Origin: Tropicimonas sp. IMCC34043 | Lineage (GTDB): Bacteria > Pseudomonadota > Alphaproteobacteria > Rhodobacterales > Rhodobacteraceae | Direction of reading: 5' to 3' | Assembly (NCBI RefSeq): GCF_003390845.1 | Contig: NZ_QMEK01000008.1 | Coordinates: 62,001-126,000, forward strand | DNA: 64,000 nt | Shown: piece by piece, positions 35,891 through 45,603 of the stretch | How the letters are laid out: each line of letters starts with the position of its first letter | Numbering within the stretch: the first letter of the stretch is position 1 | Program-made: the position numbers and the translations under genes | Notes under the pieces: model-generated | The model's input: only the letters and a program-made list of their open reading frames with translations | Told to the model about the DNA's origin: nothing | The model's database searches: none

Positions 35891-36871
35891 ATGCGAACAG
35901 ACATCATCCGAGCAGCCGCGGTGCAGATTGCGCCGGATCTGACCGGGCGGGCCGGCACCATGGAACGGGTGCTGAATGCCATCGCCGAAGCCGCCGACAA
36001 GGGCGCGCAGTTCATCGTGTTCCCCGAGACCTTCGTGCCCTACTACCCCTATTTTTCTTTTGTGCTGCCGCCGATGCAGCAGGGCGCGCCGCATCTCGAA
36101 CTGATGAAGGAGGCGGTTGTCGTGCCCTCGCCCGAGACGCAGGCCGTGGCCGATGCCGCCCGCAGGCGCGGCATCGTCGTGGTGCTGGGCGTCAACGAGC
36201 GCGATCACGGATCGCTCTATAACACGCAGCTTGTCTTTGACGCCGACGGCACGCTGGCGCTCAAGCGCCGCAAGATCACCCCCACCTATCACGAGCGCAT
36301 GGTCTGGGGGCAGGGCGATGGCGCCGGGCTCAAGGTTGTCGAGACCCGGGTGGGCCGCGTCGGCGCGCTGGCCTGCTGGGAGCATTACAACCCGCTTGCC
36401 CGCTACGCGCTGATGACCCAGCACGAGGAGATCCACGCGGGCCACTATCCGGGCTCGCTGGTGGGCGACATCTTCCGCGATCAGATCGAGGTGACGATGC
36501 GCCATCACGCGCTGGAATCGGGTTGCTTTGTCGTCAATGCGACGGGCTGGCTGACCGAGGATCAGATCGCGCAGATCCACCCCGACGCCACGCTGCAAAA
36601 GGGCCTGCGCAGCGGCTGCATGACCTGCATCATCTCGCCCGAGGGGCGGCATCTGGCCGAACCGCTGACCGACCGCGAAGGCATCCTGATCGCCGATCTG
36701 GACATGAAGCTGGTCGCCAAGCGCAAACGCATGATGGACAGCGTCGGCCATTACGCCCGGCCGGAGCTTCTGAGTCTGGTTCACGATTCGCGGCCCGCCG
36801 CCACGCGCCATGTGATCGAGGCCGCGCCGCTGCCCGACCTCGAAGCGGCGGAGGATGCGCAGGATGCCTGA
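35891..36871 (+). CDS. Nit1C nitrilase (carbon-nitrogen hydrolase; cyanide/nitrile)
   Basis: A 326-residue nitrilase-superfamily enzyme with the full catalytic set: Glu in [11 protein letters not shown], Lys in [12 protein letters not shown] and Cys in [13 protein letters not shown]. The C-terminal [12 protein letters not shown] is typical of the nitrilase branch. Homologues (NitC) in Pseudomonas are required for cyanide assimilation. Start ATG 35891; the gene ends inside the radical SAM start. It would hydrolyse a nitrile, possibly a cyanohydrin-type adduct of cyanide, to acid and ammonia. Confidence 0.92.
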   Translation: MRTDIIRAAAVQIAPDLTGRAGTMERVLNAIAEAADKGAQFIVFPETFVPYYPYFSFVLPPMQQGAPHLELMKEAVVVPSPETQAVADAARRRGIVVVLGVNERDHGSLYNTQLVFDADGTLALKRRKITPTYHERMVWGQGDGAGLKVVETRVGRVGALACWEHYNPLARYALMTQHEEIHAGHYPGSLVGDIFRDQIEVTMRHHALESGCFVVNATGWLTEDQIAQIHPDATLQKGLRSGCMTCIISPEGRHLAEPLTDREGILIADLDMKLVAKRKRMMDSVGHYARPELLSLVHDSRPAATRHVIEAAPLPDLEAAEDAQDA

Positions 36872-37976
36872 GATGTCGCATTCCGATCTGATCAATGCGC
36901 TGCAGACCCACGGCATGCGGATGATCGATCCGCGGGTGGGGCAGGAAAGCCGCCGCGGCGGTGCGGGCCCGTCGGACCACAAGGCCGTGACCCTCGGCGA
37001 AACCACGGTGATGGTGCCGGTTCACACGGCGCCGAGTTTCGACAGCCCGTTTCTGGCCGAGGCGCCCGATGCCACCGGCCTGGCCCGGCTGACCCGCGAT
37101 GGCGTCGAGGTCGGCGAGATCCGCTTTCCGACCCGGGCGAAGTTCTATCGGCTGAAGACGGCCGACGGCATTCCCTACAGCCATATCGCCACGCTCCACT
37201 CGCGGGACGTGCTGGCGACGACGGTGCTTCAGACCTGCATCCGCTATGAAAGCCGCAAGAAGACCTGCCAGTTCTGCTCGATCGGGCAGAGCCTCGCGGC
37301 GGGGCGCACCATTGCCCACAAGACGCCGGAGCAACTGGCCGAGGTCGCGAAAGCCGCCGTGGAGCTCGATGGGGTGACCCATATGATCCTGACCACCGGC
37401 ACGCCCGCCGGCAAGGATCGCGGCGCCAGGGTGCTGGCCGAGAGCGCCCGTGCCATCAAGGCCGCGGTCGACCTGCCGCTGCAGGGACAGTGCGAACCGC
37501 CCGAGGACGACGTCTGGCACCAGACCATGTTCGATGCCGGGATCGACACGTTGGGGATGCATCTGGAGGCGGTGACGCCCGAGGTGCGCGAACGGATCAT
37601 GCCGGGCAAGGCATCGGTGCCGCTGGAGAAGTATTTCTCCAGCTTCGAGGCGGCGGTGAAGGTCTTCGGGCGCGGGCAGGTCTCCACCTATATCCTCGCC
37701 GGGCTGGGGGACACGCGCGAGGCCATCCTCGAGATGGGGCAGCGGCTTTGCGACATCGGGGTCTATCCCTTCGTTGTTCCCTTCGTGCCGATCTCGGGCA
37801 CGCCGCTGGAAAGCCACCCGGCGCCCTCGACCGCGTTCATGGCCTCGATCCTGCGGCCGCTGGGACAGATGATCGTCGCGGCGGGCATCCGGTCGGCCGA
37901 GATGAAGGCGGGCTGCGGAAAATGCGGGGCCTGTTCGGCGTTGTCCACCTATGAAAAGCTGCGGGTGCCGGCATGA
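36864..37976 (+). CDS. Nit1C radical SAM protein, MSMEG_0568 family
   Basis: A 370-residue radical SAM-like protein. The cluster cysteines are spaced unusually: [19 protein letters not shown] gives C-x9-C-x2-C instead of CxxxCxxC. A second set, [11 protein letters not shown] (CxxCxxC), lies near the C terminus and could hold an auxiliary cluster. [14 protein letters not shown] resembles the GGE region. ATG 36864 is chosen (GGAGG at 36850-36854); ATG 36855 is possible. It overlaps both neighbours, so it is tightly coupled to nitrilase and GNAT. Its reaction is unknown. Confidence 0.88.
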   Translation: MPEMSHSDLINALQTHGMRMIDPRVGQESRRGGAGPSDHKAVTLGETTVMVPVHTAPSFDSPFLAEAPDATGLARLTRDGVEVGEIRFPTRAKFYRLKTADGIPYSHIATLHSRDVLATTVLQTCIRYESRKKTCQFCSIGQSLAAGRTIAHKTPEQLAEVAKAAVELDGVTHMILTTGTPAGKDRGARVLAESARAIKAAVDLPLQGQCEPPEDDVWHQTMFDAGIDTLGMHLEAVTPEVRERIMPGKASVPLEKYFSSFEAAVKVFGRGQVSTYILAGLGDTREAILEMGQRLCDIGVYPFVVPFVPISGTPLESHPAPSTAFMASILRPLGQMIVAAGIRSAEMKAGCGKCGACSALSTYEKLRVPA

Positions 37977-38524
37977 TCGAGTGCGAGCCGCGCCAGTTCG
38001 CCTGCCCGGGCTACTACATCCGCGCCGCCTCGAAGCGGTTCGAGGCCGAGGGGGCCGCCATCCTGCGCCGCCGCGTCTTTGTCGAGGAGCAGCGGATCTT
38101 CCCGACCCACGACCGGGACGAGATCGACCTGATCGCCACCCATCTGGTGGCGCTGTCGACCTATGCGCACGAAGCCGATCAGGTCGTAGGCACCGTGCGC
38201 GTCCACGAGGAAGCGCCGGGCGTCTGGTGGGGCTCGCGCCTTGCGGTCGACAGCGAGTTTCGCGCCGTGGGCCGGCTCGGGGCAGAGCTGATCCGTCTGG
38301 CGGTTTCGACCGCAAACGCGCGGGGCTGCACGCGGTTTCTGGCCCATGTGCAGATGCAGAACGTGGTGCTGTTCCGCCGCCTGCACTGGCATCCGCTGGA
38401 GCCGGTGACCATCCATGGCGCGCCCCACATGCGGATGCAGGCGGATCTGGCCCACTACCCGCCCTGCGCCGATCCGGTGGCCGGATGGTATCACCGCCCG
38501 CGGGCCAGAGGGACGGGCCGATGA
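37973..38524 (+). CDS. Nit1C GNAT-type N-acyltransferase, MSMEG_0567/Sll0786 family
   Basis: A 183-residue GNAT protein. GTVRVHEEAPGVWWGSRLAV and AVGRLGAELIRLAVSTANARG supply the acetyl-CoA-binding region (R-x-x-G-x-L form). FLAHVQMQNVVLFRRLHWHP is the family's C-terminal beta-bulge block. It overlaps both neighbours by ATGA. It presumably acylates a Nit1C intermediate; the substrate is unknown. Confidence 0.88.
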   Translation: MIECEPRQFACPGYYIRAASKRFEAEGAAILRRRVFVEEQRIFPTHDRDEIDLIATHLVALSTYAHEADQVVGTVRVHEEAPGVWWGSRLAVDSEFRAVGRLGAELIRLAVSTANARGCTRFLAHVQMQNVVLFRRLHWHPLEPVTIHGAPHMRMQADLAHYPPCADPVAGWYHRPRARGTGR

Positions 38525-39501
38525 ACCTTGCCGGGACGCCTTCTGCCGTCGCGGCGCTTGCCGCGGCCCTGCGGGATCATCCCTCGATCCGCTCGAAACT
38601 CGGCATCGCGCGGGCGACCCGGGCGCTTGGACTGACGGCGTCCAGCGACGGCCGCCCCGGCGACGACGCCGCGGTCCTGCCCGGGCCTGCGGGATACGAT
38701 CTGCTGGCGGGCGAGGGGTTCATCCCCGCCTTTGTCCGGGACGACCCCTGGTTCGCCGGCTGGTGTGCGGTGATGGTCAATCTGTCGGACATCGCGGCCA
38801 TGGGCGGACGGGCCACCGCCATCGTCGATCAGATCTGGGCGCCCGATGCCGAAACCGCCGCGCCGATGATGGCGGGGCTGCGCGATGCCTCGGCCGCCTA
38901 TGGCGTGCCGCTTGTCGGCGGGCACACGAATTTCGCCGCAGGCGAGCTTGGACTTGCCGCCACGGTGCTGGGCCGCGCCAAGGCGGTGATCTCGAGCTTC
39001 GATGCCCGGCCGGGCGATCTGCTGCTGGCGGCGATCGACCACCGGGGCGCGTACCGCAATTTCGACAACTTCTTCGCCGCAGCCGAGGCGCCGCACGACC
39101 GGTTGCGCGGTGATCTCGCCCTGCTGCCAGACCTGGCCGAGGCCGGGCTGGTGCGCGCGGGAAAGGACATCAGCCAGGGCGGCATCGCCGGCACCGCGCT
39201 GATGCTGGCGGAGTGTTCCGGCGTCGGGATCGACATCGACCTCTCCAGCATTTCGCTTCCAAGGGGCGTTGCGATGGACCGTTGGCTGCGCAGCTTCCCG
39301 AGCTTCGGGTTTCTGCTGTCGGTCGACCCGGAAAAGGCGAATGCGGTCTGTGCCCGGTTCTGCGCGCGCGGGATCGAGGCCTGCGCAATCGGGCAGGTCG
39401 CCCGGGGGTCCGCAGTGTCGCTCGCCGACAGGACCGGCCGCGCCCTGTTCTGGGACCATGCCAAAACCCCCTATCTCGACCTTGGAGACCGCCGTGCCTG
39501 A
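38521..39501 (+). CDS. Nit1C AIR synthase-like protein, Sll0787 family
   Basis: A 326-residue protein of the PurM/SelD/HypE-like ATP-binding fold. GRPGDDAAVLPG is the N-terminal Gly-Asp-Asp-Ala motif, MVNLSDIAAMGGRA the second dimer-interface motif, and GGHTNFAAGELGLAATVLG the core. GKDISQGGIAGTALML is also typical. Family members activate a carbonyl or carboxyl group with ATP. ATG 38521 lies in the GNAT stop. Its partner substrate in Nit1C is unknown. Confidence 0.88.
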   Translation: MNLAGTPSAVAALAAALRDHPSIRSKLGIARATRALGLTASSDGRPGDDAAVLPGPAGYDLLAGEGFIPAFVRDDPWFAGWCAVMVNLSDIAAMGGRATAIVDQIWAPDAETAAPMMAGLRDASAAYGVPLVGGHTNFAAGELGLAATVLGRAKAVISSFDARPGDLLLAAIDHRGAYRNFDNFFAAAEAPHDRLRGDLALLPDLAEAGLVRAGKDISQGGIAGTALMLAECSGVGIDIDLSSISLPRGVAMDRWLRSFPSFGFLLSVDPEKANAVCARFCARGIEACAIGQVARGSAVSLADRTGRALFWDHAKTPYLDLGDRRA

Positions 39502-39781
39502 AACATTCTGGACCGTCCGCTGGCCCGATGGCGCCGAAGAAAAGCTTTATTCGCCCTCGAGCGTCGTCGCCGAAATGTTCCAGCCCGGCCGCCGCTACCC
39601 GGTGCCCGAGTTCCTGTGGCGGGCGCGGGTCGCGATGGAGCGCGCCTCGAACCGGGTCCAACGCAAATATGGCTTCGCCTGCACATCGGCGATGGAGCAA
39701 CTCGACCGAATCGAGACGCGCATCGCGGGCATCGAGGATCCGGAGGGCGCCGAAATCGCCTGCCTGGACATCTCACAATGA
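39494..39781 (+). CDS. Nit1C small protein, MSMEG_0570 family
   Basis: A 95-residue protein beginning at GTG 39494, eight bases before the end of the AIR synthase-like gene. TFWTVRWPDGAEEKLYSPSS and RYPVPEFLWRARVAMERASNR are the family blocks (nitrogen-starvation response MSMEG_0570). It is soluble, with no known motif. Its presence with the other six genes makes the Nit1C set complete. Confidence 0.85.
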   Translation: MPETFWTVRWPDGAEEKLYSPSSVVAEMFQPGRRYPVPEFLWRARVAMERASNRVQRKYGFACTSAMEQLDRIETRIAGIEDPEGAEIACLDISQ

Positions 39782-39792
39782 GGACAGAGACG

Positions 39793-41064
39793 ATGAAAGA
39801 CACCCAGACACCGTATATCCCCGTCGTGATCGTCGGCGGCGGGCAGGCCGGTCTCTCCACCGCCTATTGCCTGGAGCAGAAGGGGATCGCCTCGGTCATC
39901 TTCGAGCGGCACGAGAAATTCCATTCCTGGCGGGTGAACCGCTGGGACAGCTTCTGTCTTGTGACGCCGAACTGGCAGTGCCGTCTGCCGGACTTCCACT
40001 ATGACCGCGACTATGGCGGCACCAATCCCGACGGCTTCATGCTGAAAGACGAGATCACCGAGTACCTCGACGCCTTCGCCGCGCGCTTCGAGCCCGACAT
40101 TCACGAGCATGTCGAGGTCACCCGCGTGGCGCCCCGCGCGCAGGGCGGCTTTGCCGTCGAAACCTCGATCGGTGACTGGGTCTGCGATCAGGTCGTCATC
40201 GCCACGGGCGGCTACGACGCGCCCATCGAACCCGATTACGCCCGCAACCTCTCGCCCGAGATCTTCCAGATGCATTCGGTCGACTACCGCAATGTCGGCC
40301 AGTTTCCGGACGGCGGCGTGCTGATCGTCGGCACCGGGCAGTCCGGTGTCCAGCTGATGGAGGATTTCATTCGTGCCGGCCGCGACGTGCATCTGGCGGT
40401 CGGCCCCGCGCCGCGCAGCCCGCGCAAGTATCGCGGGCGCGATGCCACGGACTGGCTGTACGATGCCGGACACTATGCCATCACCATCGACAGCCATCCC
40501 GACCCGGTGAAGGCGATGACCCAGACCAACCACTTCATGTCCGGGCGCGACGGCGGCAAAGAGATCGACCTGCGCCGGTATCACGTCGATCATGGCGTCG
40601 AGCTCTATGGCTCGCTCGCGGGGATGCAAGGGAGCGAGGTCGCCTTCCTGCCCGATCTGACACGGAACCTCGACGACGCCGACCGCTCCTATGTCGGGAT
40701 CCGCGAGCAGATCGATGCCTATATCGCCCGGGAGGGGATCGACGCCCCGGAGGAGCCGCCCTTTGCCAAGCTCTGGTCCCCGGAGGTCGAACGCACGACC
40801 CTCGACCTTGCCGCTTCGGGCATCACCTCGGTTCTCTGGGCCATCGGGTTCCGGCCGGACTATTCCTGGATCGAGGCCGACGTCTTCGACGCCCGCGGCA
40901 AGCCGGTCTTCAACCGCGGCGTGACCGGGCATCCGGGGCTGCATTTCATCGGCCTCGGCTGGCTGAACACCTGGGGGTCCGGCCGCTTTCTCGGGATCGA
41001 GGAAGACAGCCGATACCTCGCCGATCAGATTGCGGCCCAGCTCGTCGCAGCGGTGTCCGCCTGA
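39793..41064 (+). CDS. Nit1C flavin-dependent oxidoreductase, MSMEG_0569 family
   Basis: A 423-residue flavoprotein like flavin monooxygenases. VVIVGGGQAGLSTAYCLEQ is the FAD motif, VLIVGTGQSGVQLMEDF the NADPH motif, and VVIATGGYDAP and GHPGLHFIGLGWLNTWGSGR are further family features. ATG 39793 has GAGGA at good spacing, while ATG 39778 would give the ATGA overlap used at other junctions; both are possible. It likely oxygenates an organic nitrogen compound in the Nit1C pathway. Confidence 0.9.
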   Translation: MKDTQTPYIPVVIVGGGQAGLSTAYCLEQKGIASVIFERHEKFHSWRVNRWDSFCLVTPNWQCRLPDFHYDRDYGGTNPDGFMLKDEITEYLDAFAARFEPDIHEHVEVTRVAPRAQGGFAVETSIGDWVCDQVVIATGGYDAPIEPDYARNLSPEIFQMHSVDYRNVGQFPDGGVLIVGTGQSGVQLMEDFIRAGRDVHLAVGPAPRSPRKYRGRDATDWLYDAGHYAITIDSHPDPVKAMTQTNHFMSGRDGGKEIDLRRYHVDHGVELYGSLAGMQGSEVAFLPDLTRNLDDADRSYVGIREQIDAYIAREGIDAPEEPPFAKLWSPEVERTTLDLAASGITSVLWAIGFRPDYSWIEADVFDARGKPVFNRGVTGHPGLHFIGLGWLNTWGSGRFLGIEEDSRYLADQIAAQLVAAVSA

Positions 41065-41843
41065 TGCTGGCGCTGCGGCCGCACCCCTGCCCCGTGCCCG
41101 AACGCCGCGAAGCGCTGCGCCTGGGCATGATGCAGCTCTCTCCGTTCGGGTTGTCGGAGCCATGGCTGCTGCGCCATCTGGGCGATCGTCACTGGGAGCT
41201 GATCGCCGAGGCCAGCGGCCTGAGCGGGACCGCCTTTCGCGATGACACCGGGCGCCCGGTCTATGCCGCCTTCTGTGCGACCTCGCTGCATCTCGAACGG
41301 CATCGCGACGCGCGCCTCGGTGCAAGCCTCGAGATCGTCTCGACGCTCCACCAGGTTGCGCCGCACCGGATCGGGTCGGTGCATCACCTCTTCGGGCCGG
41401 AGGGATGCCTTGGCCGGCTGTCGATGATCAGCTGCTTTCTCAGCCACGACGAAAGCGGCTCCAACCGGCGCCTGCTGCGCAACCGGCTGCCCGGGTTGCG
41501 GGCGCTGCCGCCGGCACCCGCCGGTCTTGCGGGGTTTCACGAAAGCGCAAGGGTCTGCGCCCGGCGCATGCGCCCTGCCCCGGCGACGGCGCCCGAACTG
41601 GCGCGCTACACGCCGGTGCCGGCGCACGATTTCAACGCCGCCGGTCTGCTCTATTTTCCCACCTTCTCGCGGGCTGCCGAAATGGCGCAACCGGCGCAGG
41701 CGCCATTGCTTTCGCGCGAGGTCGTCTATCTGGGAAATCTCGACACCGGCGAGACCATTTCCGCGCGGGCCGCGTCGGACTGTGTTCTGCTGGTCGCGGG
41801 AGAGCATCTGCTTGGATCTGTGCGAACCCGTGTCGCTTCCTAG
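41064..41843 (+). CDS. LnmK-like / Pnap_2097 family hot-dog-fold protein
   Basis: A 259-residue protein resembling the LnmK/Pnap_2097 family, in which LnmK is an acyltransferase/decarboxylase with two hot-dog domains. Seen blocks are LRLGMMQLSPFGLSEPWLLRHLGDRHW, here cited as MQLSPFGLSEPWL, DDTGRPVYAAFC and YHPTFSR-like LLYFPTFSRAAE. Its ATG overlaps the flavoprotein stop by one base, so it is cotranscribed as an eighth gene. No acyl carrier protein is nearby. It may use an acyl-CoA; role unknown. Confidence 0.68.
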   Translation: MLALRPHPCPVPERREALRLGMMQLSPFGLSEPWLLRHLGDRHWELIAEASGLSGTAFRDDTGRPVYAAFCATSLHLERHRDARLGASLEIVSTLHQVAPHRIGSVHHLFGPEGCLGRLSMISCFLSHDESGSNRRLLRNRLPGLRALPPAPAGLAGFHESARVCARRMRPAPATAPELARYTPVPAHDFNAAGLLYFPTFSRAAEMAQPAQAPLLSREVVYLGNLDTGETISARAASDCVLLVAGEHLLGSVRTRVAS

Positions 41844-42021
41844 ACGGTGCGCTTATTTCGACGCGGTTGGGTCGTCCGCGTCAGAGGCGCTGGTCAGTGT
41901 CCGAGGATGCGGATCCCGGCGGTCTGACGGTGGGGGTCGGGTGACAGGATCCGCTCCCCGAAGAGCCTGAGGCGCTTGGGTTCTCGGGGGGCAGAGCATG
42001 GTTTCCGGACAATTCGGACGG

Positions 42022-42162
42022 TCAGACAGTCATTCCGGCCATGTTCATCAACAGGCGAAACAGAACCGCGACAATCGCCAGCGCCGCCACACTGCCGATC
42101 CAAATCAGGACCATCCAGCCGACCCGCCGCAGCCACAGATTTTGGCGACCGGCACCAGACAT
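42022..42162 (-). CDS. DUF2474 small subunit of bd-type oxidase
   Basis: A 46-residue protein with one membrane helix (WMVLIWIGSVAALAIVAVLF) after a basic tail (RQNLWLRRVGW). DUF2474 proteins are encoded behind cydAB/cioAB and act like CydX. Its ATG overlaps the cioB stop by one base (TGATG). It likely stabilises the oxidase in the membrane. Confidence 0.85.
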   Translation of the reverse strand: MSGAGRQNLWLRRVGWMVLIWIGSVAALAIVAVLFRLLMNMAGMTV

Positions 42163-43169
42163 CAGTGATACCCCTCCCCGACCTTCACCTTGCCTCGGAA
42201 TACGTAATAGGACCACGCGGTGTAGGCGAGGATGAACGGTATGATGAACAGCGCGCCGACCAGGGTGAAACCGAGGCTCTGAGGTGGAGACGCCGCATCC
42301 CAGATCGAGATACCCGGCGGGACAATGTTCGGCCACAAGCTGATCGCCAGGCCCGAATACCCAAGGAACAACAGCGCCAGCGACAAGATGAACGGGGCGG
42401 CATGACGATCGCCCGACAGCGTCCTGAGAAGGATCCATGTCGCCAATGCGACCAGAATCGGCACCGGTGCGAAGAAGAACAGGTTTGGCAGTGCAAACCA
42501 GCGTGCCGCGATGTCGGAATTTGCGTAAGGCGTCCAAAGGCTGACGATCGCGATAGTCGCCAACACCGCCAAGGTGATTGGTCGACCGAGCTGGCGCATA
42601 CGCCGCTGAAGATCGCCCTCGGTCTTCATCACCAGCCAGGTCGCGCCGAGCAAGGCGTATGCGAGCAGCATGCCGACGCCGGTAAACAGGCTGAACGGTG
42701 AAAGCCAGTCGAACATGCCACCGGCATATGAGCCGTCCCGAACTTCGAAGCCGTTGATGAACGCGCCAATGGCAAGCCCTTGAGAAAAGGTCGCGATGTA
42801 CGAACCCCACATGAAGGCCTTGTCCCAGAAAGCCTTGTGCCCTTCGTCTGCCTTGAAGCGAAATTCGAACGCCACGCCGCGCCAGATCAAACCCGCCAGC
42901 ATCAACATCAGCGGGAAATACAATGCGCTGAGAATGACCGAGTAGGCGAGTGGAAATGCGGCAAGCAACGCGGCACCCCCCAACACGAGCCACGTCTCGT
43001 TTCCATCCCAGACCGGCGCAACACTATTGACCATGGTGTCGCGGAAATCGCGGTCTCGGACAAAGGGGAAGAGGATGCCGATCCCGAGGTCGAAACCGTC
43101 CATGATGACATACATCATGAGGCCGAACCCGATGATGATTGCCCAGACAAGGGGAAGATCGATGCCCAT
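42162..43169 (-). CDS. cioB: Cytochrome bd-type (cyanide-insensitive type) oxidase subunit II
   Basis: A 335-residue membrane protein with about eight or nine helices. DGFDLGIGILFPF, VAPVWDGNETWLVLGG and GLIWRGVAFEFR are CydB/CioB hallmarks (DGNETW is near-invariant). It pairs with subunit I encoded 14 bases upstream, transferring electrons from quinol to oxygen. Base composition is visibly lower in GC than the genes on either side. Confidence 0.93.
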   Translation of the reverse strand: MGIDLPLVWAIIIGFGLMMYVIMDGFDLGIGILFPFVRDRDFRDTMVNSVAPVWDGNETWLVLGGAALLAAFPLAYSVILSALYFPLMLMLAGLIWRGVAFEFRFKADEGHKAFWDKAFMWGSYIATFSQGLAIGAFINGFEVRDGSYAGGMFDWLSPFSLFTGVGMLLAYALLGATWLVMKTEGDLQRRMRQLGRPITLAVLATIAIVSLWTPYANSDIAARWFALPNLFFFAPVPILVALATWILLRTLSGDRHAAPFILSLALLFLGYSGLAISLWPNIVPPGISIWDAASPPQSLGFTLVGALFIIPFILAYTAWSYYVFRGKVKVGEGYH

Positions 43170-43183
43170 GGTCTTTCTCCTCG

Positions 43184-44599
43184 CTACCGGATCGCCGGAT
43201 CGATGTTGTCGGGCGCGGCCGACAACGGCCGTGCGGGCCGTTGCGACTTGTCCGGATCATGCGGCGGCGTCTCGCCCTCGCTGCTGGCAGGTCCCTTCGC
43301 GACCAGTTTCAGCATGTAGCTGACCCCGGTACCGAACACCGCGAAATACATGACCATGAAGACGACAAGGGTTGTCGAGAGCGCCAGCGCGGAATGGTTC
43401 GAGACGCCGTCAGCGGTGCGCATCACGCCATAGACAAGCCACGGCTGGCGACCGATTTCGGTTGTATACCACCCCGCCAGGATCGCGATCAGACCGGATG
43501 GCCCCATCCATATTGCGAGGCGGAGGAACCACTTTCGCTCGTACAATCCCTTGCGCCACCGCAACCAGAGGCTCCAGGCTCCGAGCAGAAGCATGAGCAT
43601 GCCCAGACCGACCATGACCCGGAACGACCAGAAGGCGACTGTCGAGTTCGGGCGATCCTCGGGTGCGAATTCACTCAGACCCTTGTACTGGCCATCGAGG
43701 CTATGCGTCAGAATGAGCCCCCCGAGCCTTGGAATCTCGACCTTGTAGAGCGTCTCTTCAGCTTCCATGTCGGGCCAACCGAACAAGATGAGCGGCACGC
43801 CGGCACCCGGTTCGTTGCGCCAGTGGCCTTCCATGGCCGCTATCTTGGCCGGTTGATGCTCAAGCGTGTTCAGCCCGTGCAAATCGCCGACGAAGATCTG
43901 CACGGGTGTCACGATCAACACCATCCACATGGCCATGGAAAACATCGTCCGGACATGAGCATCCTTGCGACCCCGCAAGAGATGCCAGGCACCCGAAGCG
44001 CCAACAAAAAGAGCCGTCGCAAGGAATGCCGCCACGGTCATATGGGCGAGCCGGTATGGGAAGGACGGATTGAAAACGACCTTGAACCAGTCGACGGGCA
44101 CGACGACGTCGTTGACGATTTCGAACCCTTGTGGCGTCTGCATCCAGCTGTTCGATGCCAGTATCCATGTAGCCGAAATAAGGGTGCCGACCGCCACCAT
44201 GATGGTCGCAAAGAAATGAAGGCCCGGCCCGACCTTATTCCAGCCAAACAGCATCACACCGAGAAAGCCTGCTTCGAGGAAGAAGGCCGTCAACACTTCA
44301 TAGGCGAGGAGCGGCCCCGTAATCGATCCGGCAAACGCCGAAAAGTAACTCCAGTTGGTGCCAAACTGGTAGGCCATGACCAGCCCCGACACGACGCCCA
44401 TGGCAAAGTTGACCGCGAATATCTGCGACCAGAAATGATAGAGATCGCGATAAACCCTGTCCTTTTTCCAAAGCCACAGCCCCTCGAGCACGGCAAGATA
44501 ACTTGCCAGGCCGATCGTGATCGCAGGGAAGATGATGTGAAAGGAGATGGTGAACCCGAACTGGATGCGTGCCAGCTCCAGAGCCGTCAGTCCGAACAT
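43184..44599 (-). CDS. cioA: Cytochrome bd-type (cyanide-insensitive type) oxidase subunit I
   Basis: A 471-residue subunit. SFHIIFPAITIGLASY carries an early heme-ligand His, GRQPW is the conserved motif after the quinol loop, and FWSFRVMVGLGM holds other conserved residues. At 471 residues it lacks the long quinol-loop insertion of E. coli CydA (about 520 residues), as in CIO-type oxidases that resist cyanide. ATG 44599 has AGGAGG seven bases upstream. Downstream of a nitrilase, it would let the cell respire while degrading cyanide. Confidence 0.92.
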   Translation of the reverse strand: MFGLTALELARIQFGFTISFHIIFPAITIGLASYLAVLEGLWLWKKDRVYRDLYHFWSQIFAVNFAMGVVSGLVMAYQFGTNWSYFSAFAGSITGPLLAYEVLTAFFLEAGFLGVMLFGWNKVGPGLHFFATIMVAVGTLISATWILASNSWMQTPQGFEIVNDVVVPVDWFKVVFNPSFPYRLAHMTVAAFLATALFVGASGAWHLLRGRKDAHVRTMFSMAMWMVLIVTPVQIFVGDLHGLNTLEHQPAKIAAMEGHWRNEPGAGVPLILFGWPDMEAEETLYKVEIPRLGGLILTHSLDGQYKGLSEFAPEDRPNSTVAFWSFRVMVGLGMLMLLLGAWSLWLRWRKGLYERKWFLRLAIWMGPSGLIAILAGWYTTEIGRQPWLVYGVMRTADGVSNHSALALSTTLVVFMVMYFAVFGTGVSYMLKLVAKGPASSEGETPPHDPDKSQRPARPLSAAPDNIDPAIR

Positions 44600-44638
44600 T
44601 TTTCAGCCTCCTGTGGCCGCGAGGCTTCCGTGTCATCC

Positions 44639-45587
44639 TCAGCCGGGAGGCAACGTGTTCCCCCCCAAACGTGACGGCAGATTTCGCGCGTGTGTCGACG
44701 GAAAGCTGGAAGATATCCGGTCGCGCATAGTGGCCAACGACATCAAGATCGTACTTTCCGCGCGGGATCGCCCGACGGTCGATTTCCGCGACCTTGATCG
44801 TCTCGCCGGTGAAATCGGGTTCGACGAGCACATTGCCAAACGGATCGACAATGCACGACCCGCCCCGGATCAGGACGGTAGCCGGATCATCCCCCTGAAT
44901 GGGTGCGACGTCGACCGGACCATCGCCGCGCGTGAGATACTGACAGGCCGAGACGACAAAGCAGCGCCCTTCGAGCGCGATGGTTCGCATTGTCGGAAGC
45001 CAGGCGTCGCGGTCGTCAACGGTGGGCGCACAATAGAGTTCGATGCCTTGCGCGTACATGGCCGCCCGGAGAAGCGGCATATAGTTCTCCCAGCAGATCA
45101 CGCTGCCGATCCGCCCGATCGGTGTATCAACCACGCCGATGGTAGAGCCGTCGCCAAAGCCCCAGACGAGCCGCTCCAAAGCGGTCGGCATCAGCTTGCG
45201 ATGTTTGTAGAGCAACTTGCCGGAAGGGGCGTAAGTGAGGGTGGCGCAGTACAGCGTCCCGCCATCGCGTTCGATGACACCGACGACCATGTGGACGCCG
45301 TTGTCCCGCGCGATCTCGCCAATCCGCGACGCTTCCGCTCCGGGCACATCAATGGCGCTTTCGAAATAGCGTCGAAAGTCCTCGCGGCCTTCGGCACTGC
45401 GCAACCCGAGCCGGGCGCCAAAGTCCAAACCCTTCGGATAGCCGCCGACAAAAGCCTCTGGAAAGACGACGAGATCGGCGCCATTCGCTGCGGCGTCGCG
45501 GGTCAGCTCACCGAGCTTGGTCAGAGTCTTGGGGGTATCGAAAAGAACCGGAGCGGCCTGAACGACCGCGGCCTTGATGAGGGACAT
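44639..45587 (-). CDS. Second nitrilase, with apparent frameshift in a G7 tract near the 3' end
   Basis: The N-terminal 310 residues are a clear nitrilase: Glu in VFPEAFVGGYPKG, Lys in KHRKLMPTALER and Cys in ICWENYMPLLR, with VGHYARPDIFQLSVDTR. Read literally the frame runs to 44298, 302 bases into cioA, with a nonsense-like tail. In a run of seven G (plus-strand C at 44660-44666) removing one base gives an ending GGNTLPPG and a TGA at 44639, 315 residues, just before the cioA ribosome site. The frameshift is either a sequencing error or real. It follows MocR2 by 16 bases. Confidence 0.88.
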
Positions 45588-45603
45588 GACGACCTCTCTG
45601 ACG

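Noticed and set aside
43139-44674. 511-residue plus-strand frame
   Set aside because: Antisense to cioA; low-complexity charged protein without domain.
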